Assembly: GCF_003337555.1 (NCBI RefSeq)
Contig: NZ_QPJK01000002.1
Coordinates: 248,001 to 312,000, forward strand
Length of the DNA: 64,000 nt
Direction: 5' to 3'
Origin: Pseudorhodoferax soli
GTDB lineage: Bacteria > Pseudomonadota > Gammaproteobacteria > Burkholderiales > Burkholderiaceae_C
Below are positions 41,436-50,480 of this stretch, piece after piece. Below the pieces are notes generated by a model. The model saw only the letters and a list, made by a program, of their open reading frames with translations. It had not been told where the DNA came from and did not search any database. The translations under genes and the position numbers were made by a program. Every line of letters begins with the position of its first letter. Position 1 is the first letter of the stretch.

Positions 41436-42572
41436 ATGAAGCGGCTGCAACTGGCGCTGCAGGGCGGCGGCGCCCATGGCGCCTTCACCTGGGGTGTGCT
41501 GGACCGTCTGCTGGACGAGCCCGACATCGCCATCGAGGGTGTCAGCGGCACCAGCGCCGGCGCGCTCAACGGCGCCGTGCTGGTGTGCGGCCTGCACGCG
41601 GGTGGCCCGCAGGTGGCCAAGCAACGGCTGGCGCGCCTGTGGCACGACATCGCGGCGGTCGGCGCGCCGCTGACCTGGCTGCTGACGCCGCTGCGCAAGC
41701 CCGGCCTGGGCGTGTGGGACGACGCAGCGCCGCTGCTCTCGCCCTACCAGACCAATCCCTTTGCCATGGAGCCGCTGCGCCGCGTGCTGGCAGGCCTGGT
41801 GGATGTGCAGACGCTCAACGCCAGCGCACCGACGCGCCTGCATGTCAACGCGCTCAACGCCCGGACCGGCGTGTGCCGGGTGTTCGGCCCCGGCGCACTC
41901 GGCATCGACGCCCTGCTCGCCTCGGCCTGCGCGCCGCTGCTGTTCCAGGCCGTCGAGATCGATGGCGAGCCGTACTGGGACGGCAGCTATGCCGCCAACC
42001 CCTTGCTGTGGCCGCTATTCCCACCCGAGCTGCAGGCCGACATCCTGCTGGTGGAACTGACGCCGCTGCGCCGCGACGATCTGCCCACCACGGCCAAGAA
42101 CATCCTGAACCGCATCAACGAGCTGGCCTCGATCCGCGGCCTGGTCGACGAGCTGCGGCTGCTGGAGCACCTCAACCGCAGCCATGCCCACGCCCACCTG
42201 CGCCTGCACGTGGTCAGCCTGGCCGAATCGGTGGAGCAGGCGGTGGCCGAGCCGTCCATCAAGCGGACCGTGGGGATGGATCTGTTCGAGATGCTGCGGG
42301 CCCAGGGCCACGCGGCGTGCGACCGCTGGCTTGCAGCGCATGGGCGCGCGCTGGGCCGCGAGGCCAGTGTGGATGTGCGGGCGAAGTACCTGGAGGGGTA
42401 TGCGCAGCCGCATGGTTGGGGGGCGGGCTGGGATGAAGGCGTCGGGCGCCGAGGGCGCGACCATCCGAAGATGGCGTCGGAGAAACGGTCGTTAGCGCGG
42501 TGCGGTGACTGCGTCGGTAGCGCGGCCGCTGCCGTGGCAAGCCATGACAGCGGCAGCGCCAGATGCTCTTAG
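41436..42572 (+). CDS. Patatin-like phospholipase
   Basis: A 378-residue lipid acyl hydrolase. The oxyanion loop is LQGGGAHG (8-15), the nucleophile Ser40 is in GVSGTSAG, and the catalytic Asp182 is in YWDGSY: a complete Ser-Asp dyad. No signal peptide is seen, so it probably acts on inner-membrane or storage lipids. The last ~40 residues (after GWGAGWDEG) are Arg/Ser-rich and unlike the family, suggesting read-through into neighbouring DNA after loss of the original stop. Confidence 0.88.
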   Translation: MKRLQLALQGGGAHGAFTWGVLDRLLDEPDIAIEGVSGTSAGALNGAVLVCGLHAGGPQVAKQRLARLWHDIAAVGAPLTWLLTPLRKPGLGVWDDAAPLLSPYQTNPFAMEPLRRVLAGLVDVQTLNASAPTRLHVNALNARTGVCRVFGPGALGIDALLASACAPLLFQAVEIDGEPYWDGSYAANPLLWPLFPPELQADILLVELTPLRRDDLPTTAKNILNRINELASIRGLVDELRLLEHLNRSHAHAHLRLHVVSLAESVEQAVAEPSIKRTVGMDLFEMLRAQGHAACDRWLAAHGRALGREASVDVRAKYLEGYAQPHGWGAGWDEGVGRRGRDHPKMASEKRSLARCGDCVGSAAAAVASHDSGSARCS

Positions 42573-42704
42573 CGGACCAGGAAGGGCCGAGGTCATGAGC
42601 CAGTCGGCTGCTTCACGCCCTCTGTCGTCAACCTCATCGACGTGACATCAGCAGCGCAGCACTGGCGGCCATCGATGCCGCCAAGTCCACCGATGACGTC
42701 ATGC

Positions 42705-43145
42705 TCAGACCTTGGCGAGGAAGGCCGCTGCATCACCTGCTTCGCACTGCCAGTCTGCGAAGACCCCGACCAGGTTGCATTCCACGCAGCGGCAGGCAAT
42801 GTAGTACCACCGCACGTCATGTGTGCCTTCGGACACGGAGACGCCGGACACCAGCTCGAACACCTCGTTCTCGCACACGCACTCGTGCGCCTCAGGCGCG
42901 GCTTCGTCAACGTGGTCCTGGCTGTCGCCCATCAGGTGTTCCTGCCCGCAGTCGGTGCAGGTGCGGATTGCCACACCGGCTTCTTCATCGGTCTGCAGCG
43001 CGAAAGTCCGGCATCCGCAATCGCATTTGGACGTGGCGAACCGGACGGCCTCATGGCGATTCGCAACGCTGTAGCTGCGAAGTTCGGCTTGGGTGTCGCC
43101 GGACGTCGTCCCGTACCAGAACTTGCCCCTCTTCGTGAGTGCCAT
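42705..43145 (-). CDS. Hypothetical cysteine-rich protein
   Basis: A 146-residue protein I do not recognise. It has four cysteine clusters: CDCGC, CTDCG, CVC and CRCVEC, arranged as probable zinc knuckles, with an aromatic-rich N terminus (GKFWYGTT) and a hydrophobic middle. The DNA is visibly less GC-rich than its neighbours, with many A/T third positions, which suggests acquisition from elsewhere. No partner gene lies nearby on the same strand. The 43146-43440 stretch upstream has no supported gene. Confidence 0.68.
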   Translation of the reverse strand: MALTKRGKFWYGTTSGDTQAELRSYSVANRHEAVRFATSKCDCGCRTFALQTDEEAGVAIRTCTDCGQEHLMGDSQDHVDEAAPEAHECVCENEVFELVSGVSVSEGTHDVRWYYIACRCVECNLVGVFADWQCEAGDAAAFLAKV

Positions 43146-43440
43146 TGGTGCTGCTCCATTTCTCGAGATGGGCTTCCCGCCAGGCCTGATGCCGGGCTCG
43201 CCCCGTTCGTCTGGATTCTGCCTGGAGGCGCGGTGCGGGTGCTGGACGATCGCTGGCCGCGCCAGATGCCGATGAAGTCCCGGGTCGCGTTGACCGCCCC
43301 GGAACGCCGCCAGTTCTGCGCACCATCCACAGGCTCGGCAGCGCGCGCAGTTGCGCGGAATTGCCCAGCCCGCGGCAACACACCCAACCTGGCCGAACTG
43401 GCGCCTGGTCAGCCGGATCGGGCGCTACCCCCAGTGTGGT

Positions 43441-45273
43441 TCACAACGTGATCTCCGGGCCGATCTGCCAGCGCGCTGCCCAGGCCGGCCATGTGCCCTG
43501 CGGCGCATCGGCCGGCCAGCGCTGCGCGAACACGGGCGTGGTCTCCACCGGGCCGGCCGCGAGCGCTTCGACCTGCAGCGGCGCGTCGCCCAGGTTGACG
43601 TCGAGTTCCAGCACCAGCCCGTCCGCGTAGCGCCACTGCACGGCCAAGCCCGTGCTGCCCACCCGGCGGGCGGTGTGTTGGCCGGTCAGCAGCTTGTGTT
43701 GGCGTGGGCTGACCCAGCGGCGCCGCGCAACCAGCGCGCGGCGCACCAGGTCCCACTGCCGGCGGCCCTGCGGGCTGTCGCGCGCCAGCCAGTCCAGCCG
43801 GCTCATCGCGAAGGTGGCGACACTGCACGCGTCGGGCAGCACCTGGCCGCTGCCTTCGTCCACTGCATGGCCGAATTCGCGCTGGCGGCCCGCGCGCACC
43901 GCGTCGCGCAGTTCGCCCTGCCAGTCGGCGAAGTACAGGAACGGCGAGGCCGCGCCGAACTCCTCGCCGAAGAACAGCATCGGCGTGGCCGGCGTCAACA
44001 GCGCCAGCAAGGTCGCGAGCGGCGCGGCCTCGGCCGGCACCAGCTGCGACAGGCGCTCGCCGAACGCGCGGTTGCCCACCTGGTCGTGGTTGTGCGCGAA
44101 GTTCACCATGGCGCCCAGCGGCTGCGGGGGCGCCGGCACGCAGGCCTCGCGGCCACCGGCAGGCTTGCGCGCGGAGCCTTCGAACACCATGCCGTGCGTG
44201 AGCGAGCGGGCCAGCAGGTCCAGCGGCTCCTCGGCGTAGTCGCGGTAGTAGCCCGAGCACTCGCCGGTCAGCGCCACGTGCAGCACATGGTGGAAATCGT
44301 CGTTCCATTGCGCGTCGTAATGGCCGGGCTCGGGCCTGGGTGCCAGGCGGCTGTGTGCGTTGCGCTCGTTCTCCAGCGTCAGGTGCACGTGGCGGCCCGC
44401 TGCTGCGGCGCGCACGGCGGTGGCGATGTCCTGCACGATGTCGGGCTGGCTGGAGTCCACGATGGCATGCACGGCGTCCAGCCGCAGGCCGTCGATGTGG
44501 AACTCCTCCACCCAGTACAGCGCGTTGTGGACGAAGAACTCGCGCACCCAGCGGCTGTCGGCGCCGTCGAAATTGATGGCGGCGCCCCACGGGCTTTGGT
44601 GTGTCTGCGAGAAGAAGCCCGGCGCGTAGGCCGCAAGGAAATTGCCGTCCGGCCCGAAGTGGTTGTAGACGACGTCCATGAACACCATGAGGCCCAGCCG
44701 GTGCGCATGCTGCACGAAGGCGCGCAGGTCGTCCGGGCTGCCATAGGCGGAATGCGGTGCGAACGGCAGCACACCGTCGTAACCCCAGCCGAACTGCCCG
44801 CCGAATGCGGCCACCGGCATCAGTTCCACGGCGGTGATGCCCAGCGCGGCGAGGTCGGCCAGGCGCGTGGCAGCGCTGGCGAACGTGCCCTCGTGGGTGA
44901 ACGTGCCGACATGCAGCTCGTACAGCACCACCTCGTTCCAGGGCCGGCCGCGCCAGTCGTCGTCCCACGCGAAGCGGGTGGCGTCCACCACGCAGCTGGG
45001 GCCATGCACGCCCTGCGGGTTGCTGCGGGAGGCCGGGTCGGGCACCAGCTGCCCGCCGTCGATGCGCCAGCGGTACAGCGTGCCGGCGCCGGCATCCGCC
45101 ACGGTGCAGTGCCACCAGCCGTCGTCGCCGCGCGTGGCGTCCACGGTGCGAAGTGGCTCGGCCGTGCCGAGCACCAGGGCCGCGCTGTCGGTGGCGGGCG
45201 CCCAGAGGCGGAAGTCCACACCCCCGCCGGCGCGCACGCTGGCGCCGAAGGGCATCGAATGGGTCGATCGCAT
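43441..45273 (-). CDS. treZ: Malto-oligosyltrehalose trehalohydrolase
   Basis: A 610-residue GH13 enzyme that releases trehalose from malto-oligosyltrehalose. An N-terminal beta-sandwich (FGASVRAGGGVDFRLWAP) is followed by the (beta/alpha)8 barrel: DVVYNHFGPDGN, nucleophile Asp in GLRLDAVHAI, acid Glu in LTLENERN and Asp in FAHNHDQVGN. The ATG at 45273 has AAAGGA at a good distance; the in-frame ATG at 45282 sits too close to it. Its usual partners treY and glgX are not in the window, so the substrate-forming step must be encoded elsewhere. Confidence 0.93.
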   Translation of the reverse strand: MRSTHSMPFGASVRAGGGVDFRLWAPATDSAALVLGTAEPLRTVDATRGDDGWWHCTVADAGAGTLYRWRIDGGQLVPDPASRSNPQGVHGPSCVVDATRFAWDDDWRGRPWNEVVLYELHVGTFTHEGTFASAATRLADLAALGITAVELMPVAAFGGQFGWGYDGVLPFAPHSAYGSPDDLRAFVQHAHRLGLMVFMDVVYNHFGPDGNFLAAYAPGFFSQTHQSPWGAAINFDGADSRWVREFFVHNALYWVEEFHIDGLRLDAVHAIVDSSQPDIVQDIATAVRAAAAGRHVHLTLENERNAHSRLAPRPEPGHYDAQWNDDFHHVLHVALTGECSGYYRDYAEEPLDLLARSLTHGMVFEGSARKPAGGREACVPAPPQPLGAMVNFAHNHDQVGNRAFGERLSQLVPAEAAPLATLLALLTPATPMLFFGEEFGAASPFLYFADWQGELRDAVRAGRQREFGHAVDEGSGQVLPDACSVATFAMSRLDWLARDSPQGRRQWDLVRRALVARRRWVSPRQHKLLTGQHTARRVGSTGLAVQWRYADGLVLELDVNLGDAPLQVEALAAGPVETTPVFAQRWPADAPQGTWPAWAARWQIGPEITL

Positions 45274-45567
45274 CGCCGTCATTTCCTTTGGAGTCGTGGG
45301 CCATGGGTGGGCAAGGCCCATGCCCGCCCATGTACTCGTGGCCGTGCCGCCAACGCAGTGGTGACGACCCCTGCATGCCGCGCGGAAAAATGTTCGGCAA
45401 GGCTTACAGGGCAGGCAGGGGCCGCGTGCCGGCGGGGCGCAGGCGGGAAAGCGCGCGCTTCATAGCAGCGCCCCACCTGCATCCGCGCGATGCACGGTGT
45501 CATCGCGCGTTTGTCAGCTGGCGGCGTGGCTTGCGTTCTGCAGGGCCCTTGGGCCTTTCTGGATGGA

Positions 45568-46059
45568 TCAGCGGCCGGTACCGCCGCCGGAGCCGCCACC
45601 CATGCCGCCAGTTCCACTGCTCCCACCAGTGCCGCCGCCGCTGCCCGATCCCGTGCTGCCCGAGCCGGTGCTGCCCGAGCCGGTGCTGCCGCCCGAGCCG
45701 CCGGAACTGCCGCCCATGCCGCCGGTGCTGCCCCTGGCGGTGTTGTTGTTGCCGGATGTCGTGCCGCCGCTGCCCGTGGTGCCGCTGCGGTTCGTTCCAC
45801 GGTCGGACATGCCGCTGTTGCCCCTGGAGCTGCCGGACGGGGCGCTGGCACCGGACCTGGCCCCGCCCGAGCCGGTCGTGGCGTCGTTGCGCGCCGCGCC
45901 GGCCGCACCGCCTGTCGTCCCGGAAGTGCCGCCCCCTGTGGTGCCTGTACCGGTGCTTTGCGCCTGCACGAATGCCGGCGCGGCGGCGATGGCAGCCACG
46001 ACGAGGCAGGCCGAGATGGTGGAACGGCCCGAGCGCCGGCTGGTCTGGATCGATTGCAT
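45568..46059 (-). CDS. Secreted Gly/Ser/Thr-rich low-complexity protein
   Basis: A 163-residue protein with a good signal peptide (about 1-33: Arg-rich start, then TISACLVVAAIAAAPAFVQA) and GGAG before its ATG. The mature part is nearly all Gly, Ser, Thr, Asn and Ala (TGTGTTGGGTSGTTGG, later SGSTGSGSTGSGS). No domain is present. It may be a surface or matrix protein, but low complexity gives no function. Two exact 15-bp tandem units (45661-45690) lie in the coding region. Confidence 0.7.
   Translation of the reverse strand: MQSIQTSRRSGRSTISACLVVAAIAAAPAFVQAQSTGTGTTGGGTSGTTGGAAGAARNDATTGSGGARSGASAPSGSSRGNSGMSDRGTNRSGTTGSGGTTSGNNNTARGSTGGMGGSSGGSGGSTGSGSTGSGSTGSGSGGGTGGSSGTGGMGGGSGGGTGR
45661..45690. 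repeat. 15-bp tandem repeat in the Gly-rich gene
   Basis: CGAGCCGGTGCTGCC is repeated exactly twice, and a partial third copy follows after 3 bp. It encodes the Gly-Ser-Thr repeat. Confidence 0.8.
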
Positions 46060-46262
46060 GAAAGGTCTCCGTTTGAGGGTGCGTGCGTGGATCGACGACG
46101 CCGATGGCGTCCATCCCGTGCCGGAATCGCAATGCCGAAAGAAAGCGCACCCAGCGCACACCCGTGTCGGACAACGCCTCGCCGAAGCCCGCGACCAGGC
46201 CGGAACGCGCCCGCATCGGCCCGACCGCCCGCGTCCTCAGCTGAAGCGGGTCGGCGGCACGT

Positions 46263-46490
46263 TCAGGTGGACCAGCCCATGGCCCCCATCAGCAGCCGCA
46301 GCAGGGCTGCGGCACCTGCCAGCGTGGCCACGCTGACGCCCCAGATCGCCACCATCCAGCCGATGCGGCTCAGCCACTGGCGCGGCGACGCAGGCGGCGG
46401 TGCGAGGGGCCGCCCGCGCAAGCCCCTGCGCGATGGTGCGTGCACACCTGTGGGCGCTGCCCCACGTGGCGGGCTCTCAGTGGTAGCCAT
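46263..46490 (-). CDS. DUF2474 small membrane subunit associated with the bd oxidase
   Basis: A 75-residue protein with one membrane helix near the C terminus (RIGWMVAIWGVSVATLAGAA), the DUF2474 pattern usually found after cioAB/cydAB genes. It probably plays a CydX-like supporting role. The Arg/Pro-rich N-terminal ~38 residues are longer than usual and may reflect a later true start. The start overlaps the cydB end by 14 bp. Confidence 0.75.
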   Translation of the reverse strand: MATTESPPRGAAPTGVHAPSRRGLRGRPLAPPPASPRQWLSRIGWMVAIWGVSVATLAGAAALLRLLMGAMGWST

Positions 46491-47484
46491 CGCCGTGCCG
46501 CACCTTGCCGCGGAACACCCAGTAGCTCCAGGCCGTGTACATGAGGATGATGGGGATGATCAGCAGCGCTCCCACCAGCGCGAAGCCCAGGCTCTGCGCC
46601 GGGCCTGCGGCCTGCCAGATCGAGATGTCCGGCGGGATCACGTTGGGCCACAGGCTGATGCCCAGGCCGGAGTAGCCCAGGAACAGCAGGCACAACGTCA
46701 GCACGAACGGCGAGGCGTGGCCGTGCCCCGGCACCTCCCTCAGCAGCCGCCACACCACCAGCCCCACCAGCGCCGGCACCGGCGCCAGGTACAGGATGTT
46801 CGGCAGGCTGAACCAGCGGGCCGCGATGGCGGCGTGCTGCAGCGGCGTCCACACGCTCAGCGCCACGATCACGCCGAACATCGTCCACACCAGCGGCATC
46901 GCCAGCCGGCGCATGCGCTGCTGCAGCGCGCCCTCGGTCTTCATGATGAGCCAGGTGGCGCCCAGCAGCGCGTAGGCGGCGATCAGCGCCAGGCCGGTGA
47001 ACAGCGAGAACGGGCTCACCCAGTCGAAGGAGCCGCCCGCGAAGTTGCCGTCGGCCACCTTCAGCCCGTTCAGGAAGGCGCCCAGCGTCACGCCCTGGAA
47101 GAACGTGGCGGTGACCGAGCCACCGATGAAGGCCGCGTCCCACCAGCGGCGCTTGCCGGCCCGCGCCTTGAAGCGGAACTCGAACGCCACGCCACGGAAC
47201 ACGAGGCCGATCAGCATCAGGATCAGCGGCAGGTAGAACGCGCTCAGGATCACCGCATACGCCAGCGGGAACGCCGCCAGCAGCCCCGCGCCGCCCAGCA
47301 CCAGCCAGGTCTCGTTGCCGTCCCACACGGGCGCCACGGTGTTCATCATCACGTCGCGGTCTTCCTTCGCCTGCACGAACGGAAACAGGATGCCGATGCC
47401 CAGGTCGAAGCCGTCCATCACCACGTACATCATGATGCCGAACAGGATGATCACGGCCCACACCAGGGGAAGGTCAATGCCCAT
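46477..47484 (-). CDS. cydB: Cytochrome bd-type ubiquinol oxidase subunit II
   Basis: A 335-residue integral membrane subunit. LVWAVIILFGIMMYVVMDG and DLGIGILFPF at the N terminus, the NTVAPVWDGNETWLVLGG motif and GLGISLWPNVIPPDI are characteristic of CydB/CioB. About eight or nine helices are visible. The start overlaps the cydA end by 11 bp. Confidence 0.95.
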   Translation of the reverse strand: MGIDLPLVWAVIILFGIMMYVVMDGFDLGIGILFPFVQAKEDRDVMMNTVAPVWDGNETWLVLGGAGLLAAFPLAYAVILSAFYLPLILMLIGLVFRGVAFEFRFKARAGKRRWWDAAFIGGSVTATFFQGVTLGAFLNGLKVADGNFAGGSFDWVSPFSLFTGLALIAAYALLGATWLIMKTEGALQQRMRRLAMPLVWTMFGVIVALSVWTPLQHAAIAARWFSLPNILYLAPVPALVGLVVWRLLREVPGHGHASPFVLTLCLLFLGYSGLGISLWPNVIPPDISIWQAAGPAQSLGFALVGALLIIPIILMYTAWSYWVFRGKVRHGDGYH

Positions 47485-48919
47485 GGCGGTGCTCCGGTGC
47501 GGCGGTGTCGCCGTGTGCGTCCACTCCCTCGGTCGCCGCCGACAGCGGGCGCATCGGGTGGCGCGGCTCGCCGGGCCCGCCCTGTACCGGCAGGTCGCCT
47601 TCGTCCGATGCGGGGCCCTTGGTGATGAGCCGCAGCCCATAGGCCGTGCCGGCGCCGAACACCACGCAATACACCACCACGAAGAGCGCCAGCGTGAAAC
47701 CGACCTGCGTCGCCGAGTGCTGCGGCGAGGCGGCGTCTGCGGTGCGCATGAGCCCGTGCACGATCCAGGGCTGCCGGCCGATCTCGGTGGTGTACCAGCC
47801 GGCCAGGATGGCCACCAACCCCGCTGGCGACAGCGCCAGCGCGAAGCGCAGGAAGCCGCGTTGCGAGAACAGCCGCTGCCCGCGCCGCAGCCACAGGCCC
47901 CACGCCGACAGCGCGATCATCAGCAGCCCCAGGCCCACCATCAGGCGGAAGGTCCAGAACACGATGGTCGCGTTGGGCCGGTCCGCGGGCGCGAAGTCCT
48001 TCAGCGCCGGGATGCGGCCGTCCCAGCTGTGCGTCAGCAGCAGGCTGCCGGCGCGCGGGATCTCCACGGCGTAGCGCGTGGTTTCGGCCGCCATGTCGGG
48101 CAGGCCGAACAGGATCAGCGGCACGCCTTCGCCTTCGGCGCCATGCTCCCAGTGCCCCTCGATGGCGGCCAGCTTGGCAGGCTGGTACTGCAGCGTGTTC
48201 AGGCCGTGCTGGTCGCCGATGAAGGCCTGGATGGGCGTGGCGGCCAGCAACATCCACATGGCCATGGACAGCATGGTGCGGATGCGCGTGTTGTCGTTGC
48301 CGCGCAGCAGGTGCCAGGCCGCGGCGCCGGCCACCATGAGCGCCGTGGCGATGTACGAGGCCACCACCGTGTGCGTGAGCCGGTAGGGGAACGAGGGGTT
48401 GAAGATCACGCGCAGCCAGTCCACCGGCACCACCCGCCCGTCGATGATCTCGTGGCCCTGCGGCGTGTGCATCCAGCTGTTGGAGGCCAGGATCCAGGTG
48501 GCCGAGACCAGCGTGCCGAGCGCCACCGCGAGCGTGGACACGAAATGCAAGGCCGGCCCCACGCGCTCGCGCCCGAACAGCATCACGCCCAGGAAACCCG
48601 CCTCGAGGAAGAACGCTGTCAGCACCTCGTAGGCCAGCAAGGGGCCGGTCACGCCGCCCGCGAAGCGCGAGAAGTTGCTCCAGTTGGTGCCGAACTGGTA
48701 GGCCATCACCAGGCCCGACACCACGCCCATGCCGAAGGCCACGGCGAACACCTTGATCCAGAACTGGTAGAGGTCCAGGTACACCTTGCGGCCCGTGCGC
48801 AGCCACAGCCCTTCCAGCACGGCGAGGTAGCTGGCCAAGCCGATGGTCAATGCCGGAAACACGATGTGGAACGAGATCGTGAATCCGAACTGGATGCGGG
48901 AAAGCGTGATCGGGTCCAT
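47474..48919 (-). CDS. cydA: Cytochrome bd-type ubiquinol oxidase subunit I
   Basis: A 481-residue heme-bearing subunit that oxidises ubiquinol and reduces oxygen to water in the inner membrane. His18 in the ISFHIVFPAL segment is the expected heme ligand; PIQAFIGDQHG, the GRQPWIV motif and the PYRLTHT region are present. The Q-loop is short, as in cyanide-insensitive (CioA-type) enzymes. The C-terminal His-rich tail is unusual but not catalytic. No cydDC assembly genes are nearby. Confidence 0.95.
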   Translation of the reverse strand: MDPITLSRIQFGFTISFHIVFPALTIGLASYLAVLEGLWLRTGRKVYLDLYQFWIKVFAVAFGMGVVSGLVMAYQFGTNWSNFSRFAGGVTGPLLAYEVLTAFFLEAGFLGVMLFGRERVGPALHFVSTLAVALGTLVSATWILASNSWMHTPQGHEIIDGRVVPVDWLRVIFNPSFPYRLTHTVVASYIATALMVAGAAAWHLLRGNDNTRIRTMLSMAMWMLLAATPIQAFIGDQHGLNTLQYQPAKLAAIEGHWEHGAEGEGVPLILFGLPDMAAETTRYAVEIPRAGSLLLTHSWDGRIPALKDFAPADRPNATIVFWTFRLMVGLGLLMIALSAWGLWLRRGQRLFSQRGFLRFALALSPAGLVAILAGWYTTEIGRQPWIVHGLMRTADAASPQHSATQVGFTLALFVVVYCVVFGAGTAYGLRLITKGPASDEGDLPVQGGPGEPRHPMRPLSAATEGVDAHGDTAAPEHRHGH

Positions 48920-49204
48920 CTAGAGGAAAACCTTGGTGAGCCCACGGCGCACATGACGTCTGCACGCTGCATCGGCCTGCGCATTGCACTGCGGATCGGC
49001 GTGCGCGGGAAGAGGGCATTTTGTCTACCGCCGCGCGGGCCGTGCGCCACCCACGGCCGCAACGCTGGGGGCAAACGGCGTGCCTGCTGCTCGCGCTGGC
49101 ACGGCTGCGGCCACCGCGCTAGTGCACACCGACCTGTGCCCGGAGCGGTGACGGGAGCGCAGGCATGCGTGCGCTTGCGGTCGCAGGCCAGCTGCTCTCT
49201 CCGT

Positions 49205-50119
49205 TCACGCCGCTGTCTCCGCGGTGGCCGGTGGGTCTGCACTGTCGGCGTCCGGCGGTGCTGCCCGGCGCAGGAAATCGATGGTGCGCCTCGCCACCCG
49301 CTCGGGCTCCTCGTGGTGGAGCCAGTGGCTGGCCTGCGGCAGGTGCACCGATGCTCCTTGCCGGCAAACGCGCAGCCCGGCCTCCGCCAGTCCGGCGTCG
49401 AGCGCAAGGTCGCGGTCGCCCCAGATCACCTGCACCGGCACATCGATCGTCGACATGAGCGACCGCGACCATGGCAGCGCGCGGTACCAGTTGAGCATGC
49501 CGGTGAGTGCACCTTCCGCGCGCCAGGCTTGCCGGTAAGCGGCCAGCCGCGCCGGGTCGAACGTGCCGGGGCGGCTGCTGCCGGTGAGAAGGCGCTGGAG
49601 CAGCGCGTTGTCGTGCGCACCGAGCAGCCACTCGGGCACGCCCGGCATCTGGAAAAAGGCGACGTAGGTGCTGCGCAGCAGCTGCATTGGATGCACCAGG
49701 CTGAAACCCGGCAGGCTGCCGGGGTGCGGCGCATTGAGGATGCAGGCGGCGCGCACCCGTCGTGCATCGCGGGCGGCCAGGTGCCAGGCCACCACTCCGC
49801 CCCAATCGTGGCCGACCACGGCGAAGCGCGCATGGCCAAGCGCGGTGCTCAGATGCAGCACGTCATCGGCCAGGACATCGAGCGCGTAGGCGCGCAGCCC
49901 AGCGGGTTTGTCACTGCGGCCGTAGCCGCGCTGGTCCGGTGCCGCCACGCGCCAGCCTTCGGCGGCCAGGGCGCCGGCCAGTGCCGTCCAGGCGTCGCCG
50001 GTTTCGGGAAAGCCATGCAGCAGGATCACGAGCGGCGCGCCCTCGGCGCCTTGCACACGGACGTGCAAGCTCAGCCCGTTGGCCGACATGCGGCGCGCGA
50101 TGGCGGCGTCGGCAGTCAT
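49205..50119 (-). CDS. Alpha/beta hydrolase, epoxide-hydrolase/dehalogenase-like
   Basis: A 304-residue alpha/beta hydrolase. LLHGFPETGDAW is the oxyanion HGxP motif. The nucleophile is Asp105 in VVGHDWGG rather than Ser, placing it with epoxide hydrolases and haloalkane dehalogenases. A His near 277 (QASHWLHHEEPE) is the base. The exact substrate is unknown. The start at 50119 (MTADAAIARR) gives the usual length. Confidence 0.87.
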   Translation of the reverse strand: MTADAAIARRMSANGLSLHVRVQGAEGAPLVILLHGFPETGDAWTALAGALAAEGWRVAAPDQRGYGRSDKPAGLRAYALDVLADDVLHLSTALGHARFAVVGHDWGGVVAWHLAARDARRVRAACILNAPHPGSLPGFSLVHPMQLLRSTYVAFFQMPGVPEWLLGAHDNALLQRLLTGSSRPGTFDPARLAAYRQAWRAEGALTGMLNWYRALPWSRSLMSTIDVPVQVIWGDRDLALDAGLAEAGLRVCRQGASVHLPQASHWLHHEEPERVARRTIDFLRRAAPPDADSADPPATAETAA

Positions 50120-50229
50120 CGGCAGGGCTTTCGGCGTCGTTGGTGCAGCATGCCCCGGCAGCAGCAAACGGGATGCCCGACTGTTGCCCAGGCCCTGTCG
50201 CCGGGCACCTCAATTGCCCGGCTAGCGCC

Positions 50230-50427
50230 ATGCCATCGACCTCTTCCCCCTCCTCCACCCCACAGGATGCCTCTCTGGCACGCCCCGGCGACGAGACACC
50301 GGCAGGCACGCCGCAGAGCGCCGAGGGTATCTGCCCACGATGCGGCGGCAGCGGCCGCGTCGCGGACGCCGAGTGTCCCAATTGCGCGGGCAGCGGCACC
50401 GTGACCGTCATCGTCGGCGACGCATGA
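50230..50427 (+). CDS. Small DnaJ-type zinc-finger protein
   Basis: A 65-residue protein with a Pro/Ser-rich N terminus and a [10 protein letters not shown] ... CPNCAGSGTV pair, exactly the CxxCxGxG repeat of the DnaJ zinc-binding domain. The J domain is absent. It may act as a free-standing zinc module in protein folding. The start is ATG 50230 and a hairpin follows the stop. It diverges from the hydrolase gene. Confidence 0.72.
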   Translation: MPSTSSPSSTPQDASLARPGDETPAGTPQSAEGICPRCGGSGRVADAECPNCAGSGTVTVIVGDA

Positions 50428-50458
50428 GGCATGGCACGTGCGCAGGCCTTCCCGCGAG

Positions 50459-50480
50459 CCCAAGGGGAAAGCCCCTTGGG
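50459..50480 (+). terminator. Hairpin after the small zinc-finger gene
   Basis: CCCAAGGGG-AAAG-CCCCTTGGG, a perfect 9-bp stem 31 bp after the stop. No T tract follows, so intrinsic termination is uncertain. Confidence 0.4.

Noticed and set aside
43351-45465. A plus-strand open frame of about 700 codons opposite treZ.
   Set aside because: It is the reverse reading of treZ with no family match, while TreZ has all catalytic residues.
45497-46336. A Pro/Leu-rich plus-strand frame with PVLPEP repeats.
   Set aside because: It is the complement of the Gly/Ser gene; the minus strand has the signal peptide and ribosome site.
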